57,497 nucleotides of DNA. It comes from an uncultured Muribaculaceae bacterium (lineage in GTDB: Bacteria; Bacteroidota; Bacteroidia; Bacteroidales; Muribaculaceae). Below the pieces are notes generated by a model. That model was not told the DNA's origin. It made no database searches and saw only the letters and a program-made list of their open reading frames with translations. Position 1 is the first letter of the stretch. The number at the start of each line of letters is the position of its first letter. Positions 27,310-36,773 of this stretch are shown in pieces. Made by a program: the position numbers and the translations under genes. The DNA is taken from positions 1 to 57,497 of the forward strand of contig CAJTOZ010000017.1 in the NCBI GenBank assembly GCA_910578095.1, written 5' to 3'.

Positions 27310-29433
27310 ATGACAATCAGCAAACATGTATTTGCAACATACATACACTTTGCAAATATCGCACTTGCCACTTTACTTTGCGCATGTGTAGAAAATCCGG
27401 GAATAGACAAGAACGAAGAATACACACGCGAATTCGTAAAAGAATTCGGAGTGTTCGACACATCTCACGACTGGAACATTGCCACCAAATGCAAAGCCAC
27501 CGTCGATGTATCTGCCATTCACAACGCCGCCACTGTGCGTGTGTGCACAGAACGCCCGGGCACTCCTGGAGCCATGACGGCAGCGGAATATCCGGCTACC
27601 CAAAGCAGTTTCTATTTTGATTTCGACAAGAACGCACAGTTCGCCTTCGTGCAGATTCTCGATGTAGGCGGAGATGTGCTGCATGATGGCTACTACCCCA
27701 TTGACAACAGATGCCTTAATATCGGCCGACGTGCAATCCGCCGCACACCGGCCGACGGCGTATGCCCCACCACCATCGGCGACCCCATCCGTCCCAACAA
27801 TGTCGTGACAGCCGATATACGTCTGTTTCCAGATGATGTAAAGGAAATATGGCGCAACCTTCTCGGAGAGGAACGCTATCGCACAGCCACACTCCAGGAC
27901 GGCGACCCTGAATATGAGATTGTAAAGGCCACCGAGATATTCAGCACCTACATTCTCGACAACAAACAGACCGAGCCCGGGAAACAATGGTCGCTTGACT
28001 ATATCAGCACCATAGTGGGCAGCAAAGGTAAATTTCTCGAACAAATCTGCAATGTCAGCAAATTCCGTGAGCTGTTGCATCCTGAGCGCGGTGTGGAATA
28101 CACGCTTGAAAAGGACGGCCCGGTAGCCATATCGTACTTCTGGGGTGGAACAATTCATTTCAACAAACTCGGATACTTCTATTACAACGAGGGTGCGAGC
28201 TTAGAGGAAATAATGCACGCACCGAGATTTATACTTATAGACGACGCCCGGCCACAAAATAACATCATGTTCGGCAACAGCCCGACAGAACCGGGAAATA
28301 CAGCGCCGAACGGCGGCATGGACCTCCCTGTCCGGCTCGATTTCTACGAACAATATCTGGCTGGCGACAAGGATAAGGAATGGACCACGTACAACCGGTA
28401 TCTGACAGGCACGCGCCACAACCTCGTGTATTTCGGCGATGCGAAAGAATTTGAGAAAGGCCATCCGGGAAGCTACACTTTCCCTGCCGGCACCCATGTG
28501 GCTTTCTTCGTGGTAAAGAACATCGGCGAGGACAGCGAGAGCAAGGATGTGCAATGGCGCCGCTCCTATTCTCTGCCAGAACTCAACCGCGTGATGAACT
28601 ACAAGACCAACCACAGCTCATCGTGCCGCTACGACGAGAATACAAACATCCCCGCGGGGATGCATGGCGAATATCCCAACGAGGATTTCGTGACATACCG
28701 CTGGAACGGCTACACTGTCATGGGTATTGAGGACGGAACGGACCACGATGCCAACGACATGATGTTCTACGTCTACGCCGATATCGAGGATGATGATATT
28801 CCTGTGGCCGAGGAAGAAAAGAAGCCGGATGCACAGTCGTGGATTCTCGCCATGGAAGACTTGGGCAACACCGACGACTTCGACTTCAACGATCTTGTGG
28901 TGCAAGTGTCGCATACTGCGGGAGAAAACAAAATCTCCGTAAAGCCACTTGCTGCCGGAGGCACGCTGCCCACACGATTATATTTCCGCGACATGACGCA
29001 TAATGTGGGCTACGACAACGGTTGGCTGCACATCAACGAGTTCTTCGGGGAGTACGACCACACCATGATGATCAACACCACCGAACACACTCACAATGCA
29101 CCGTCAGTAGAGCTTGAGGTGGAGGATGGCTTCACAATGAGTTCCGACCCTCTTCAGATCGAAGGAAACCGCATGGGCGGATTCCATGTGCGGGTTCAGC
29201 AAGACCCCGACCATTCCGCCAGCTGGACCCAAGGTGTAGTTGACATTGAACCTGCAATGCCCGGCTCGGTTCCACAGATGATATGTGTCCCGGGCTCTTG
29301 GGAATGGCCGCGCGAGCGCACAAATATAAGCGATGCCTATCCCATGATCCGCGAATGGATAAAAGACCGTAACACCAACACCGACTGGTATATGCACCCC
29401 GTAAAGGGCCGTACTGTACGACGCATGAAATGA
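27310..29433 (+). CDS. LruC-domain (DUF4842) lipoprotein
   Basis: 707-residue probable surface lipoprotein. The signal peptide ends in LATLLCACVENPG, giving a lipobox Cys near residue 23-25. The C-terminal third carries the LruC/DUF4842 region: acidic calcium-like stretches GIEDGTDHDANDMMFYVYADIEDDD and MEDLGNTDDFDFNDLVVQVSH, then GNRMGGFHVRV and a WEWPRERTNI-x-AYP-x-IREW ending. LruC proteins in Bacteroidetes are often near fimbrial or adhesin genes, but none is seen here. The gene is visibly richer in A/T than its neighbours and stands alone between two non-coding stretches, which suggests separate acquisition. Confidence 0.85.
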   Translation: MTISKHVFATYIHFANIALATLLCACVENPGIDKNEEYTREFVKEFGVFDTSHDWNIATKCKATVDVSAIHNAATVRVCTERPGTPGAMTAAEYPATQSSFYFDFDKNAQFAFVQILDVGGDVLHDGYYPIDNRCLNIGRRAIRRTPADGVCPTTIGDPIRPNNVVTADIRLFPDDVKEIWRNLLGEERYRTATLQDGDPEYEIVKATEIFSTYILDNKQTEPGKQWSLDYISTIVGSKGKFLEQICNVSKFRELLHPERGVEYTLEKDGPVAISYFWGGTIHFNKLGYFYYNEGASLEEIMHAPRFILIDDARPQNNIMFGNSPTEPGNTAPNGGMDLPVRLDFYEQYLAGDKDKEWTTYNRYLTGTRHNLVYFGDAKEFEKGHPGSYTFPAGTHVAFFVVKNIGEDSESKDVQWRRSYSLPELNRVMNYKTNHSSSCRYDENTNIPAGMHGEYPNEDFVTYRWNGYTVMGIEDGTDHDANDMMFYVYADIEDDDIPVAEEEKKPDAQSWILAMEDLGNTDDFDFNDLVVQVSHTAGENKISVKPLAAGGTLPTRLYFRDMTHNVGYDNGWLHINEFFGEYDHTMMINTTEHTHNAPSVELEVEDGFTMSSDPLQIEGNRMGGFHVRVQQDPDHSASWTQGVVDIEPAMPGSVPQMICVPGSWEWPRERTNISDAYPMIREWIKDRNTNTDWYMHPVKGRTVRRMK

Positions 29434-29521
29434 GTGAAACGCCACAAGTCGAGATATCGGTGCATGAATCGCATCATGTTTTCGCAGGCACTGAAGCACA
29501 AAACCACATAAGCAACAAAAG

Positions 29522-29677
29522 GATTATCCGCAAAATTACCCAATTACATCGTAGGGGCATCGCCCGCAATGTAGGTACATCGCTTTGCGATGTATAATAT
29601 GCTTGCATGCCAATTTTACGTGCCAAAGGCACGGCCCTACATTGAGAATAAAACCTTGGGTACGTTTGCGGATAATC
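29522..29677 (-). mobile_element. MITE-like repeat element, copy B
   Basis: About 156 bp, in the opposite orientation to copy A. Terminal repeats GATTATCCGCAAAATTACCCA (left) and TTGGGTACGTTTGCGGATAATC (right) bracket the same pair of hairpins (ATCGC/GCGAT and ACGTGCC/GGCACG). It has an extra CGTAGGGGCATCGCCCG segment near the left end. It fills most of the gap between the LruC gene and the convergent fructokinase gene, so it disrupts nothing obvious. Both ends contain TAnnTTTG facing outwards. Confidence 0.85.
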
Positions 29678-29696
29678 AATAAAATATTTTCAAGCT

Positions 29697-30578
29697 CTAT
29701 GCCGTGAGCTCGGCGGGAAGTATGGGCATGGCGCCCGGACGGGTGCACACGAAAGCCGAGGTGCGCACGGCGCAAGAATGCGCCTCGGCCACCGAACGTC
29801 CTTTCAGAATACCCGAGATGAACGCTGCCGTGAACGAATCGCCGGCACCCACAGTATCGGCCACTTCCACCTTAGGCGTGGGCTGGAACGACACGTTTCC
29901 GGGAGTGAACACATAGCTGCCGTTGATGCCGCATGTGAGAATCAGCATCTTGAGATTGTACTTGCCCAGCAGTATCCAGCACTTGTCCTGAAGGTCGATA
30001 CCGGGGTAGCCGAACATACGGCTGACAGCAATCAGCTCCTCATCGTTTATCTTCAGTATGTTGCACCGCTCCATCGAGCTGCGCAGGATGTCCTCGTTGT
30101 AGAAACCCTGGCGAAGATTCACATCGAACACCACGAGCGAATCGTCGGTGCGGGGCATGGCGTCAAGGAAGCGGTCGATAGTGTTGCGCGACACCACATT
30201 GCGCTGTGCCAGCGAACCGAAGCACACGGCGCGCGTGCGTTGTGCCAGGCGTTCGAGAAGCGCCGTGTAGGGGATGTTGTCCCATGCCACGTTTTCTTTT
30301 ATCTCATACTGAGGAATACCCGCCTGGTCTATCTCCACCTGCACGGTGCCTGTGGGGTACGGCACGGTCTCGATCAGATGGTTGAGACCTTTGGAGGTGA
30401 AATTCTCCACTATCTCGCGTCCGAGGGCATCCTCGCCCACCGCACTTACCACACAGCTCGGCAGACCGAACTGCGACACATGATAGGCGAAATTGGCAGG
30501 CGCTCCTCCTATTTTCTTTCCGTCGGGGAGCACATCCCACAGGGCCTCGCCCATACCCACTACTATTTTCTCTTCCAT
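29697..30578 (-). CDS. PfkB-family fructokinase
   Basis: Cytoplasmic sugar kinase of 293 residues that would phosphorylate the fructose freed by GH32. The N-terminus MEEKIVVGMGEALWDVLPDG and the GGAPANFAYHVSQFG signature (PfkB motif 1, ~24-38) are present. The C-terminal DTVGAGDSFTAAF holds the catalytic base Asp247 and anion hole. FDVNLRQGFY near 151-160 is typical of bacterial fructokinases of this group. The gene lies downstream of the MFS permease and GH32 on the same strand, which supports fructose as substrate. A sister function such as another ketohexokinase is possible but less likely. Confidence 0.92.
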   Translation of the reverse strand: MEEKIVVGMGEALWDVLPDGKKIGGAPANFAYHVSQFGLPSCVVSAVGEDALGREIVENFTSKGLNHLIETVPYPTGTVQVEIDQAGIPQYEIKENVAWDNIPYTALLERLAQRTRAVCFGSLAQRNVVSRNTIDRFLDAMPRTDDSLVVFDVNLRQGFYNEDILRSSMERCNILKINDEELIAVSRMFGYPGIDLQDKCWILLGKYNLKMLILTCGINGSYVFTPGNVSFQPTPKVEVADTVGAGDSFTAAFISGILKGRSVAEAHSCAVRTSAFVCTRPGAMPILPAELTA

Positions 30579-30613
30579 GGCTATATGATGTTGCTGATTA
30601 TTATTTCATACTA

Positions 30614-30676
30614 CTATCCGCAAGGCAGGCGTTTGCCTATTTCACGTGCCAAAGGCACGTCTCTGCATTGTGAATC
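30614..30676. mobile_element. Remnant of the MITE-like element, copy C
   Basis: A degraded 63-bp piece in the 108-bp gap between the fructokinase and permease genes. It keeps an end-like CTATCCGCAA (30614-30623), the hairpin CACGTGCCAAAGGCACGT (30643-30660) and CTGCATTG. The second hairpin and the other end are gone. Confidence 0.6.
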
Positions 30677-30686
30677 GGTTGATATT

Positions 30687-31868
30687 CTATTTTATTTTTA
30701 ATGTGTAGAACAGAAGGTAAAGCACGCCCAACGTCATCACCGCCACAGCGCCGGCCTGGGCATTGAGCGCGTCGCTCGCATAGCCCATGGCGAGAGGAAA
30801 CACCGTGCCTCCGAAAAGTCCCATTATCATAAGACCCGAAACTTCATTCTTTTCCTTGGGCGATGCGTTCAATGCCTGCGAAAACACGATAGAGAACACA
30901 TTGGAATTGCCGAAACCGATGAGGGCTATACCCGCATATATGGCATGGAGCGAATCCGACACGAAAAGTATCACCATGGCAGCAAGCATCATGGCCACAC
31001 TCACGGCAAAGAACGAACGCGGGCTCATCGAACGCAGGATGAATGCTCCGAGCAGGCATCCTACCGTGCGGAATATGAAATAGATACCTGTTGCGAAACC
31101 GGCTTCCTCCAGAGGCAAGCCCAGACGCTCCATAAGAATTTTCGGCGCGGTGGTGTTGGTGCCCACATCTATGCCCACGTGACACATGATACCCACGAAG
31201 CACAGAAGCACAAACGGGCGGCCGAGCAAACGCACGCACTCACCAATGCCCGAAGCCTTGTCCGGGCGTTCCTCCTCGATGGGGGTGGCAGCCAGCATGG
31301 CTATGGACAGCACGCTCACCACTGCATAGAGCGGGAAGAGCACACGCCAGCCCATGCCGAATGTGATGGCCGCGGAGGTGGCACCCCACGCGGCGAGCAC
31401 CGGCGCAAGGAACGATGCGATGGCCTTCACAAACTGTCCGAACGTGAGGGTGGACGCAAGGCGCGAGGGCGATATGAGGTTGCTCACGAGCGGATTGAGC
31501 GATGTCTGCATCAAGGCGTTGCCTATGCCGAGCAGCGAGAAGGCCGCGAGCATGAAATAGTAGCTTTCGCCTATCATCGGTATCACGAGCGAGGCCGCCG
31601 TGACACCAAGACTGATGAGCACGGTGCGCTTACGGCCTATGCGGTTCATGAGCATTCCGGTGGGCACCGAGAATATGAGAAACCAGAAGAATACCAGCGA
31701 CGGAAACAGGTTGGCCTGAGAGTCGGTGAGCCCGAGATCTTTCTGAACGTAGTTGGAGGCTGTGCCCACGAGGTCCACAAAGCCCATGGCGAAGAAACAT
31801 AGCATCACGGGCACAATCTGAATGACGGAGCTTTTGCGTACTGCAGCCGCCTGTTGGATGTTTTCCAT
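30687..31868 (-). CDS. MFS sugar permease (FHS/FucP-like), probable fructose importer
   Basis: 393-residue inner-membrane transporter with twelve predicted helices. Features of the fucose/glucose-galactose:H+ symporter group are IQIVPVMLCFFAMGFVDLVGTASNYVQKDLG at the start, VPTGMLMNRIGRKRTVLIS after helix 2-3 and LGIGNALMQTSLNPLVSNL. In Bacteroides thetaiotaomicron a permease of this type sits in the same place of the fructan locus and imports fructose, so that role is inferred here. It lies 47 bp after GH32 on the same strand and probably shares its promoter. Direct evidence for the substrate is context only. Confidence 0.9.
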   Translation of the reverse strand: MENIQQAAAVRKSSVIQIVPVMLCFFAMGFVDLVGTASNYVQKDLGLTDSQANLFPSLVFFWFLIFSVPTGMLMNRIGRKRTVLISLGVTAASLVIPMIGESYYFMLAAFSLLGIGNALMQTSLNPLVSNLISPSRLASTLTFGQFVKAIASFLAPVLAAWGATSAAITFGMGWRVLFPLYAVVSVLSIAMLAATPIEEERPDKASGIGECVRLLGRPFVLLCFVGIMCHVGIDVGTNTTAPKILMERLGLPLEEAGFATGIYFIFRTVGCLLGAFILRSMSPRSFFAVSVAMMLAAMVILFVSDSLHAIYAGIALIGFGNSNVFSIVFSQALNASPKEKNEVSGLMIMGLFGGTVFPLAMGYASDALNAQAGAVAVMTLGVLYLLFYTLKIK

Positions 31869-31915
31869 TGTATTTATATGCTGTTTTGAAAGGTTTGGAT
31901 TATGTTTGAAGACTG

Positions 31916-33763
31916 TCAGTTGCTGGCGATAGGATTGAGGGAATACACCTCAAGCGATGACAGTGATGCCCGGCCTCCTGTGGCACTAAGCGTAAGAGTG
32001 GTGTACGGGCTGGTAGGGAACACAAGGTTTGTCATCACAAAACGTCCCTCTCCGTCGAAAATCTCTATGCTGCTCCTGTCCACGAATATCCGCAGCGACA
32101 GTTTTTTGGTGTCGTCCGTCAGAGGCGCTTCGGTGCGTGCGGGAAAATCGTGATTGAAATCTGTGATACCGCTGAGGGTGCGGTCGAAGCTGAAGCTGGC
32201 GGCAGAAGGATCGTACACCATGTCCACGCTCTCGCCGGCATCGTTGCCGAGGGAGATAATCACGGCCTCGGCCCGGGAAGCATACAGCGTAAGAAGAATC
32301 TCGCACACGCCATCGTTTTGCGTGGGGAGCGCGAAACGCTGCGGGCGCTGTCCTATGCGCCGTCCACGCACGGCTGTGGCCTTACGGCCGCGCAGTGCAT
32401 CAACTTCCGGCGAAGGCATGGTGCGCAGGTAGTATTGCCCGTCGGACGCACGATACAGGGCGATGTCGCGCGGCAGGGTGTTGGCACTGCGAAATTGCTT
32501 CGTAGGCACCTCGGCGGCATATTGCCAGTTGCTCATCCACCCCACCACCACATGGCGGCCGTCGGGGGCGCCGCTCCACGACACTGTGGCATAGTGGTCC
32601 TTGCCATGATCCATCCACTTCACGGGCACGGAGCCATCGGAAAGAGTGTCGGGAATGAAAGAGGCACCGTCGAAATCGCCGACAAAATACTGTGTGGCGC
32701 TACCGCCGAACACTCCGCCGGGATTGAGGTTGCACAGCAGCACCCATTTCCGCTCGTCGGTGCCGTCGACGGGCAGTTGCATCAGATCGGGGCACTCCCA
32801 CACACCGTCCTGAGCTCCGAGCCCCTTGCCGAAAGAGCTGCGAAGTGTCCAGTTTTTAAGATCGGGCGATGTGTATATGAGCATTTCGTGGTCGAGCGCA
32901 TGCGCCAACAGCAGCACCCATTCTCCGGTGGCTTCGTGCCAGAACACATTGGGGTCGCGCGCCTCGCTTTCAAGCGTTATCACAGGATTGCCTGCATACT
33001 TGGTGAATGTGTGGCCGCCGTCGTTGCTCCACGCGAGGCTCTGGGTCTGGTTCACACCGGCCGATGTGTACAATGCCACCACAGCCCCGGAGCCGAAGCC
33101 GGCCGTATTGTCGGCGTCCACAACGCAGCTGCCGCTGAACACAGTGCCGAGATCGTCGGGCTCGATAGCCGGATCGTGGTGTGTCCAGCTGACAAGATCG
33201 GGCGAACTGGAATGGCCCCATGTCATATTCTGCCATTTGGATCCATACGGATTGTACTGATAGTACAGATGCCATCGGCCATCCTTATAGAACATTCCGT
33301 TGGGATCGTTCATCCACCCGTACAGTGGCGTATGGTGGAACGCCGGGCGATATTTCTCGCGGTTGGTGGTGTCGAAACTATCGCTGAGGCTCATCAAGGT
33401 CCAGCAGGCATCGTCGCTGGCCTCGCGCACTGTAGCGCGGCTCTGTGCCGTGACTATGTCGAGGAGCACCGAACGGCCGGCATAGCGGCTTATGTCGAGA
33501 GGCACATAATAATCTACCTTGTTTCGTGCCAGACGCACGTTGAGTGTGGCCTCCCTGCGGCCGTCGAGCAGCACGTTCACCGTGGCATCGTCCACACTCT
33601 CCTCCACCGGCAGCAGCAGATACCGTGCCGGCGACGTCACCCTTACAATGGTGTTGCTGGTGCCGAGATGGGAAATCTCAAGCCCTCGGCCGGCATCGCC
33701 GAAGGCCGGGGCGGCGGATACTGCAGCCATAAGGCAAGCAGCGATGTGTCGTATGTATTTCAT
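31916..33763 (-). CDS. Glycoside hydrolase family 32 (exo-acting fructan hydrolase)
   Basis: 615-residue fructosidase of the levanase/inulinase type, which releases fructose from fructan chains. The signal peptide (1-22, cleaved after AFG) has no lipobox, so the enzyme should be soluble in the periplasm. Residues ~25-130 are the DUF4980-like domain often found before Bacteroidetes GH32. The catalytic five-bladed propeller has the nucleophile Asp153 in GWMNDPNG, the transition-state Asp270 in EARDPNVFW and the acid/base Glu323 in WECPDL. A C-terminal beta-sandwich contains LRIFVDRSSIEIFDGEGR. Levan versus inulin preference cannot be decided from sequence. Confidence 0.96.
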   Translation of the reverse strand: MKYIRHIAACLMAAVSAAPAFGDAGRGLEISHLGTSNTIVRVTSPARYLLLPVEESVDDATVNVLLDGRREATLNVRLARNKVDYYVPLDISRYAGRSVLLDIVTAQSRATVREASDDACWTLMSLSDSFDTTNREKYRPAFHHTPLYGWMNDPNGMFYKDGRWHLYYQYNPYGSKWQNMTWGHSSSPDLVSWTHHDPAIEPDDLGTVFSGSCVVDADNTAGFGSGAVVALYTSAGVNQTQSLAWSNDGGHTFTKYAGNPVITLESEARDPNVFWHEATGEWVLLLAHALDHEMLIYTSPDLKNWTLRSSFGKGLGAQDGVWECPDLMQLPVDGTDERKWVLLCNLNPGGVFGGSATQYFVGDFDGASFIPDTLSDGSVPVKWMDHGKDHYATVSWSGAPDGRHVVVGWMSNWQYAAEVPTKQFRSANTLPRDIALYRASDGQYYLRTMPSPEVDALRGRKATAVRGRRIGQRPQRFALPTQNDGVCEILLTLYASRAEAVIISLGNDAGESVDMVYDPSAASFSFDRTLSGITDFNHDFPARTEAPLTDDTKKLSLRIFVDRSSIEIFDGEGRFVMTNLVFPTSPYTTLTLSATGGRASLSSLEVYSLNPIASN

Positions 33764-33795
33764 GTTCGTCGTATTGATTTTCGGTTATGACAGTG

Positions 33796-33917
33796 CAAAG
33801 CTACTACAATTGCCGGCAACGCCGTATCATAAATGTTGCGCCGTATATAAAAATTGTTGTACTGCCTAAAATTTAATAGTTTACGCAACAACAGTCGTGG
33901 AAAATGTGCTAATTTTG
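33796..33917. promoter_or_regulatory. Divergent GH32/sensor control region with 57-bp dyad site
   Basis: A dyad TGTTGCG (33834-33840) / CGCAACA (33884-33890) has a 43-bp interval. Inner, weaker arms start 5 bp inside each outer arm (TATAAAAATTG at 33846-33856 and AAAATTTAATA at 33868-33878). On the minus strand GCAACAT ends 29 bp before the GH32 -7 box TAGCTTTG (complement of 33796-33803). The sensor gene's own -7 box TAATTTTG (33910-33917) starts 19 bp after the right arm, so bound regulator would cover its -33 region. The same geometry recurs before susC at 36775-36831. Confidence 0.65.
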
Positions 33918-33964
33918 CAACCACAGCGCACGAGTTGCCACACCATTTCCTACAATCCCGACCC

Positions 33965-36715
33965 ATGAAACACATTGTCAATACCGCAATACTGATTCTC
34001 GCCGCCGTTCTCCTGCTTCCGACATGCGGGTGCAAGGAAAAACACACCTACCGCATAGGCGTGTCGCAATGCAGCGACGACGACTGGCGCTCCAAAATGA
34101 ACGCCGAGATACGGCGTGAGTTGCTGCTGCACGAGGATGCCGAGGTGGAAATCCGCTCGGCCGACGACAGCAGCGAGAAGCAGATAGCCGACATACGCTA
34201 CTTCGCCGACAACGGTTTCGACATCATCATTGCCGCTCCGAACGAGGCCGATGCGCTCACTCCGGTAATTAAAGAGGTGTACGACCGCGGCATTCCCGTG
34301 TTGCTTTTCGACCGCAACATACACGGCGATTCCTACACGGCATGGCAAGGAGCCGACAACTCCGAAATAGGGCGCGCGGCTGCCGGTATGGCCATGAATC
34401 TCGCCGATGGAGAGCATGCGCGTGTGCTGGAGATACGCGGGCTGCGGGGTTCCACCCCCGCCGAGGAACGCCACGCCGGATTTGCCGGGCAGGCGGCCGC
34501 GCATCCGGAGCACATCAGCATTCTCGGGTACGGCTACGGCGACTGGAACGCCAGCCGTGCAGCCCGCGTGGCCGACTCGCTGCTGCGCCTGTATCCCGAG
34601 GCAAATATAATCTATGCCCATAACGACCGCATGGCGATAGCCGCCGCCGAGACAGCACGCAGGCTGGGGCTCGACGGAGTGCGCACCATCGGCATAGATG
34701 CCGCGCCGGAGATAGGTCTGCAGGCTGTGGCCGACAGTATTATCGATGCCACATTCCTTTATCCCACCGATGGCTACCGCCTCATACGCACGGCGATGGC
34801 CATTCTGCATGGCGAGCCTTTCGAGCGGGAATGCCGCCTGGCGTCGCCTGCATTAGTCGATGGCTCCAACGCTTCCATCCTCCTGCTGCAGGACAGCAAC
34901 CTCAAGGAGGAGACGCGCAAGATCACGATGCTGAAGGAACGGGTCGACGACTACTGGCACAAACACTCCGCACAGACCGGATTGCTATATGCCGCGGGCG
35001 CTATCACCGTATTGCTGTTTGCCTTGATATTCGCTCTGCTGCGGGCCTACTGGACACGTAGGCGCAACCAGGAAAAACTTGCGGAGCAGAATCTGCTGCT
35101 GCAACAGGAACGCGACCGCGTGGTAGCGCTCAACGACAGGCTGCGCGATGCCACACAGTCCAAGCTGATGTTCTTCACCAATGTGTCGCACGACTTGCGC
35201 ACCCCTCTCACCCTGATATCCGGCCCGGTAGAGGAACTGTGCGAGGCCCCGAACCTCACCGCCGCACAAAAGTCGATGGCGCTCATCGCCCGCAAGAACA
35301 CCCGCATACTGCAACGCCTCATCAACCAGATACTCGACTTCCGGAAATACGAGAATGGCAAACTTGAGCTCACGCTTTCCGAGGTGAATCTCGGAAGCAT
35401 GATGCGCGAATGGTGCGATTCTTTCCGTGGCATCGCGGCCGACCGCGACATACGCTTCCACACCGACATACCCTCCGGCGACGATCTCCGCACGGCCGTA
35501 GATGTGGACAAAATTGAGCGTGTGATGTTCAACCTCATATCCAACGCCTTCAAGTACACGCCGGCCCACGGGTCCATCACCGCCTCCGCACGCCGTAGCG
35601 CCGACTGTATCGAGATAAGTGTGGCCGATACAGGCAAAGGCATCAGCGCCGAGGACCTTTCCCACATCTTCGAGCGCTTTTTCCAGGTGGATAAGGTACA
35701 CCCCAACGGCTCAGGCATAGGGCTGTCGCTGGCCAAGGCCTTCATTGAGCTGCACGACGGCACCCTCACAGCCGAAAGCGAGCCCGGAAAGGGCTCGGTG
35801 TTCACAGTGCGCCTGCCGGTACGGACCACCGGCAGCGGAGAGGTGCGCACCTCCGGCTCACGCATCACAGCCGAGGATGTGGGGCTGGAACTGGGCACAG
35901 TGGCCCCCGATGCGCCGGACACCGAAGATACCGACACACGCACGCGCGCGCTCGTGATAGACGACAACCCCGACATACGGTCCATGGTGAGCACGCTGCT
36001 CGCCGCCGACTACGAAGTGCTCACAGCTGCCGACGGTCAAAAAGGCCTGAAGATGGCCATGAAATATGTGCCCGACCTCATCCTGTGCGATGTGATGATG
36101 CCGGTGATGGACGGTCTCGAATGCTGCCGCAGGCTCAAGACAGAGGAAGCCACAAGCCATATACCCGTGCTCATGCTCACGGCGTGCACCATGGACGAGC
36201 AACGTATCCAGGGCTACGACTGCGGTGCCGACGCATATCTGTCAAAACCCTTCAACCCAAGGGTGCTCGCCGCCCGATGCCGCTCGCTGGTGGAGAACAG
36301 GCGCCGCATAAAATCTCTCTGGCCGGCACCGCAGCAAAGCCAGCGCCCGCTCCCGAAGGCAGAAACAAGCACAGCTCCCGCCGACATCGACAGCGAGTTC
36401 TACGCACGGTTCTGCAACATTGTCGAGGCCGGCATGTCCGACCCAAACCTCAACGTGGACACCGTGGCCGGAAGAATGGGGCTTGGCCGCACTCAGTTCT
36501 ACCGCAAGATAAAAGCCCTCACGGGCCATTCCCCCGTGGAACTGCTGCGCGACATGCGCCTCGCACGCGCACGAAACCTGCTCACCACCACCGAAAAAAC
36601 CGTTGCCGAAATAGCCTATGAGGTGGGATTCTCCACGCCCGCCTACTTCGGCAAATGCTACAAGGACCGCTACGGCGACACTCCCGCGGCGATTCGCGGC
36701 TCTGCCAACGGCTGA
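33965..36715 (+). CDS. Hybrid two-component sensor/regulator with sugar-binding sensor domain
   Basis: 916-residue single-protein signalling system (HTCS). Domains: signal/lipobox-like start (LLLPTCGC, 17-24), periplasmic-binding-protein fold at ~27-325 (YRIGVSQCSDDDWRSKM, FDIIIAAPNEADAL, VLLFDRNI), a membrane helix at ~339-362, HisKA with phospho-accepting His409 (FTNVSHDLRTPLTL), an HATPase with DTGKGISAEDLSHIFERF, a receiver with Asp709 (LILCDVMMPVMDG) and a C-terminal AraC-type HTH (~816-912). B. thetaiotaomicron BT1754, which binds fructose, has this architecture and locus position. The ATG at 33965 gives the signal sequence; the frame upstream crosses the promoter. It should activate GH32 and susC. 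Confidence 0.95.
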   Translation: MKHIVNTAILILAAVLLLPTCGCKEKHTYRIGVSQCSDDDWRSKMNAEIRRELLLHEDAEVEIRSADDSSEKQIADIRYFADNGFDIIIAAPNEADALTPVIKEVYDRGIPVLLFDRNIHGDSYTAWQGADNSEIGRAAAGMAMNLADGEHARVLEIRGLRGSTPAEERHAGFAGQAAAHPEHISILGYGYGDWNASRAARVADSLLRLYPEANIIYAHNDRMAIAAAETARRLGLDGVRTIGIDAAPEIGLQAVADSIIDATFLYPTDGYRLIRTAMAILHGEPFERECRLASPALVDGSNASILLLQDSNLKEETRKITMLKERVDDYWHKHSAQTGLLYAAGAITVLLFALIFALLRAYWTRRRNQEKLAEQNLLLQQERDRVVALNDRLRDATQSKLMFFTNVSHDLRTPLTLISGPVEELCEAPNLTAAQKSMALIARKNTRILQRLINQILDFRKYENGKLELTLSEVNLGSMMREWCDSFRGIAADRDIRFHTDIPSGDDLRTAVDVDKIERVMFNLISNAFKYTPAHGSITASARRSADCIEISVADTGKGISAEDLSHIFERFFQVDKVHPNGSGIGLSLAKAFIELHDGTLTAESEPGKGSVFTVRLPVRTTGSGEVRTSGSRITAEDVGLELGTVAPDAPDTEDTDTRTRALVIDDNPDIRSMVSTLLAADYEVLTAADGQKGLKMAMKYVPDLILCDVMMPVMDGLECCRRLKTEEATSHIPVLMLTACTMDEQRIQGYDCGADAYLSKPFNPRVLAARCRSLVENRRRIKSLWPAPQQSQRPLPKAETSTAPADIDSEFYARFCNIVEAGMSDPNLNVDTVAGRMGLGRTQFYRKIKALTGHSPVELLRDMRLARARNLLTTTEKTVAEIAYEVGFSTPAYFGKCYKDRYGDTPAAIRGSANG

Positions 36716-36773
36716 GCCGAAGCACACAACCCGCCAACCGTTGCGGCAAACGCTGCCTGACGGCAGTGCAAAT

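Noticed and set aside
33854..33964. N-terminal extension of the hybrid sensor frame
   Set aside because: It spans the dyad site and the -7 box at 33910; the ATG at 33965 gives the signal sequence.
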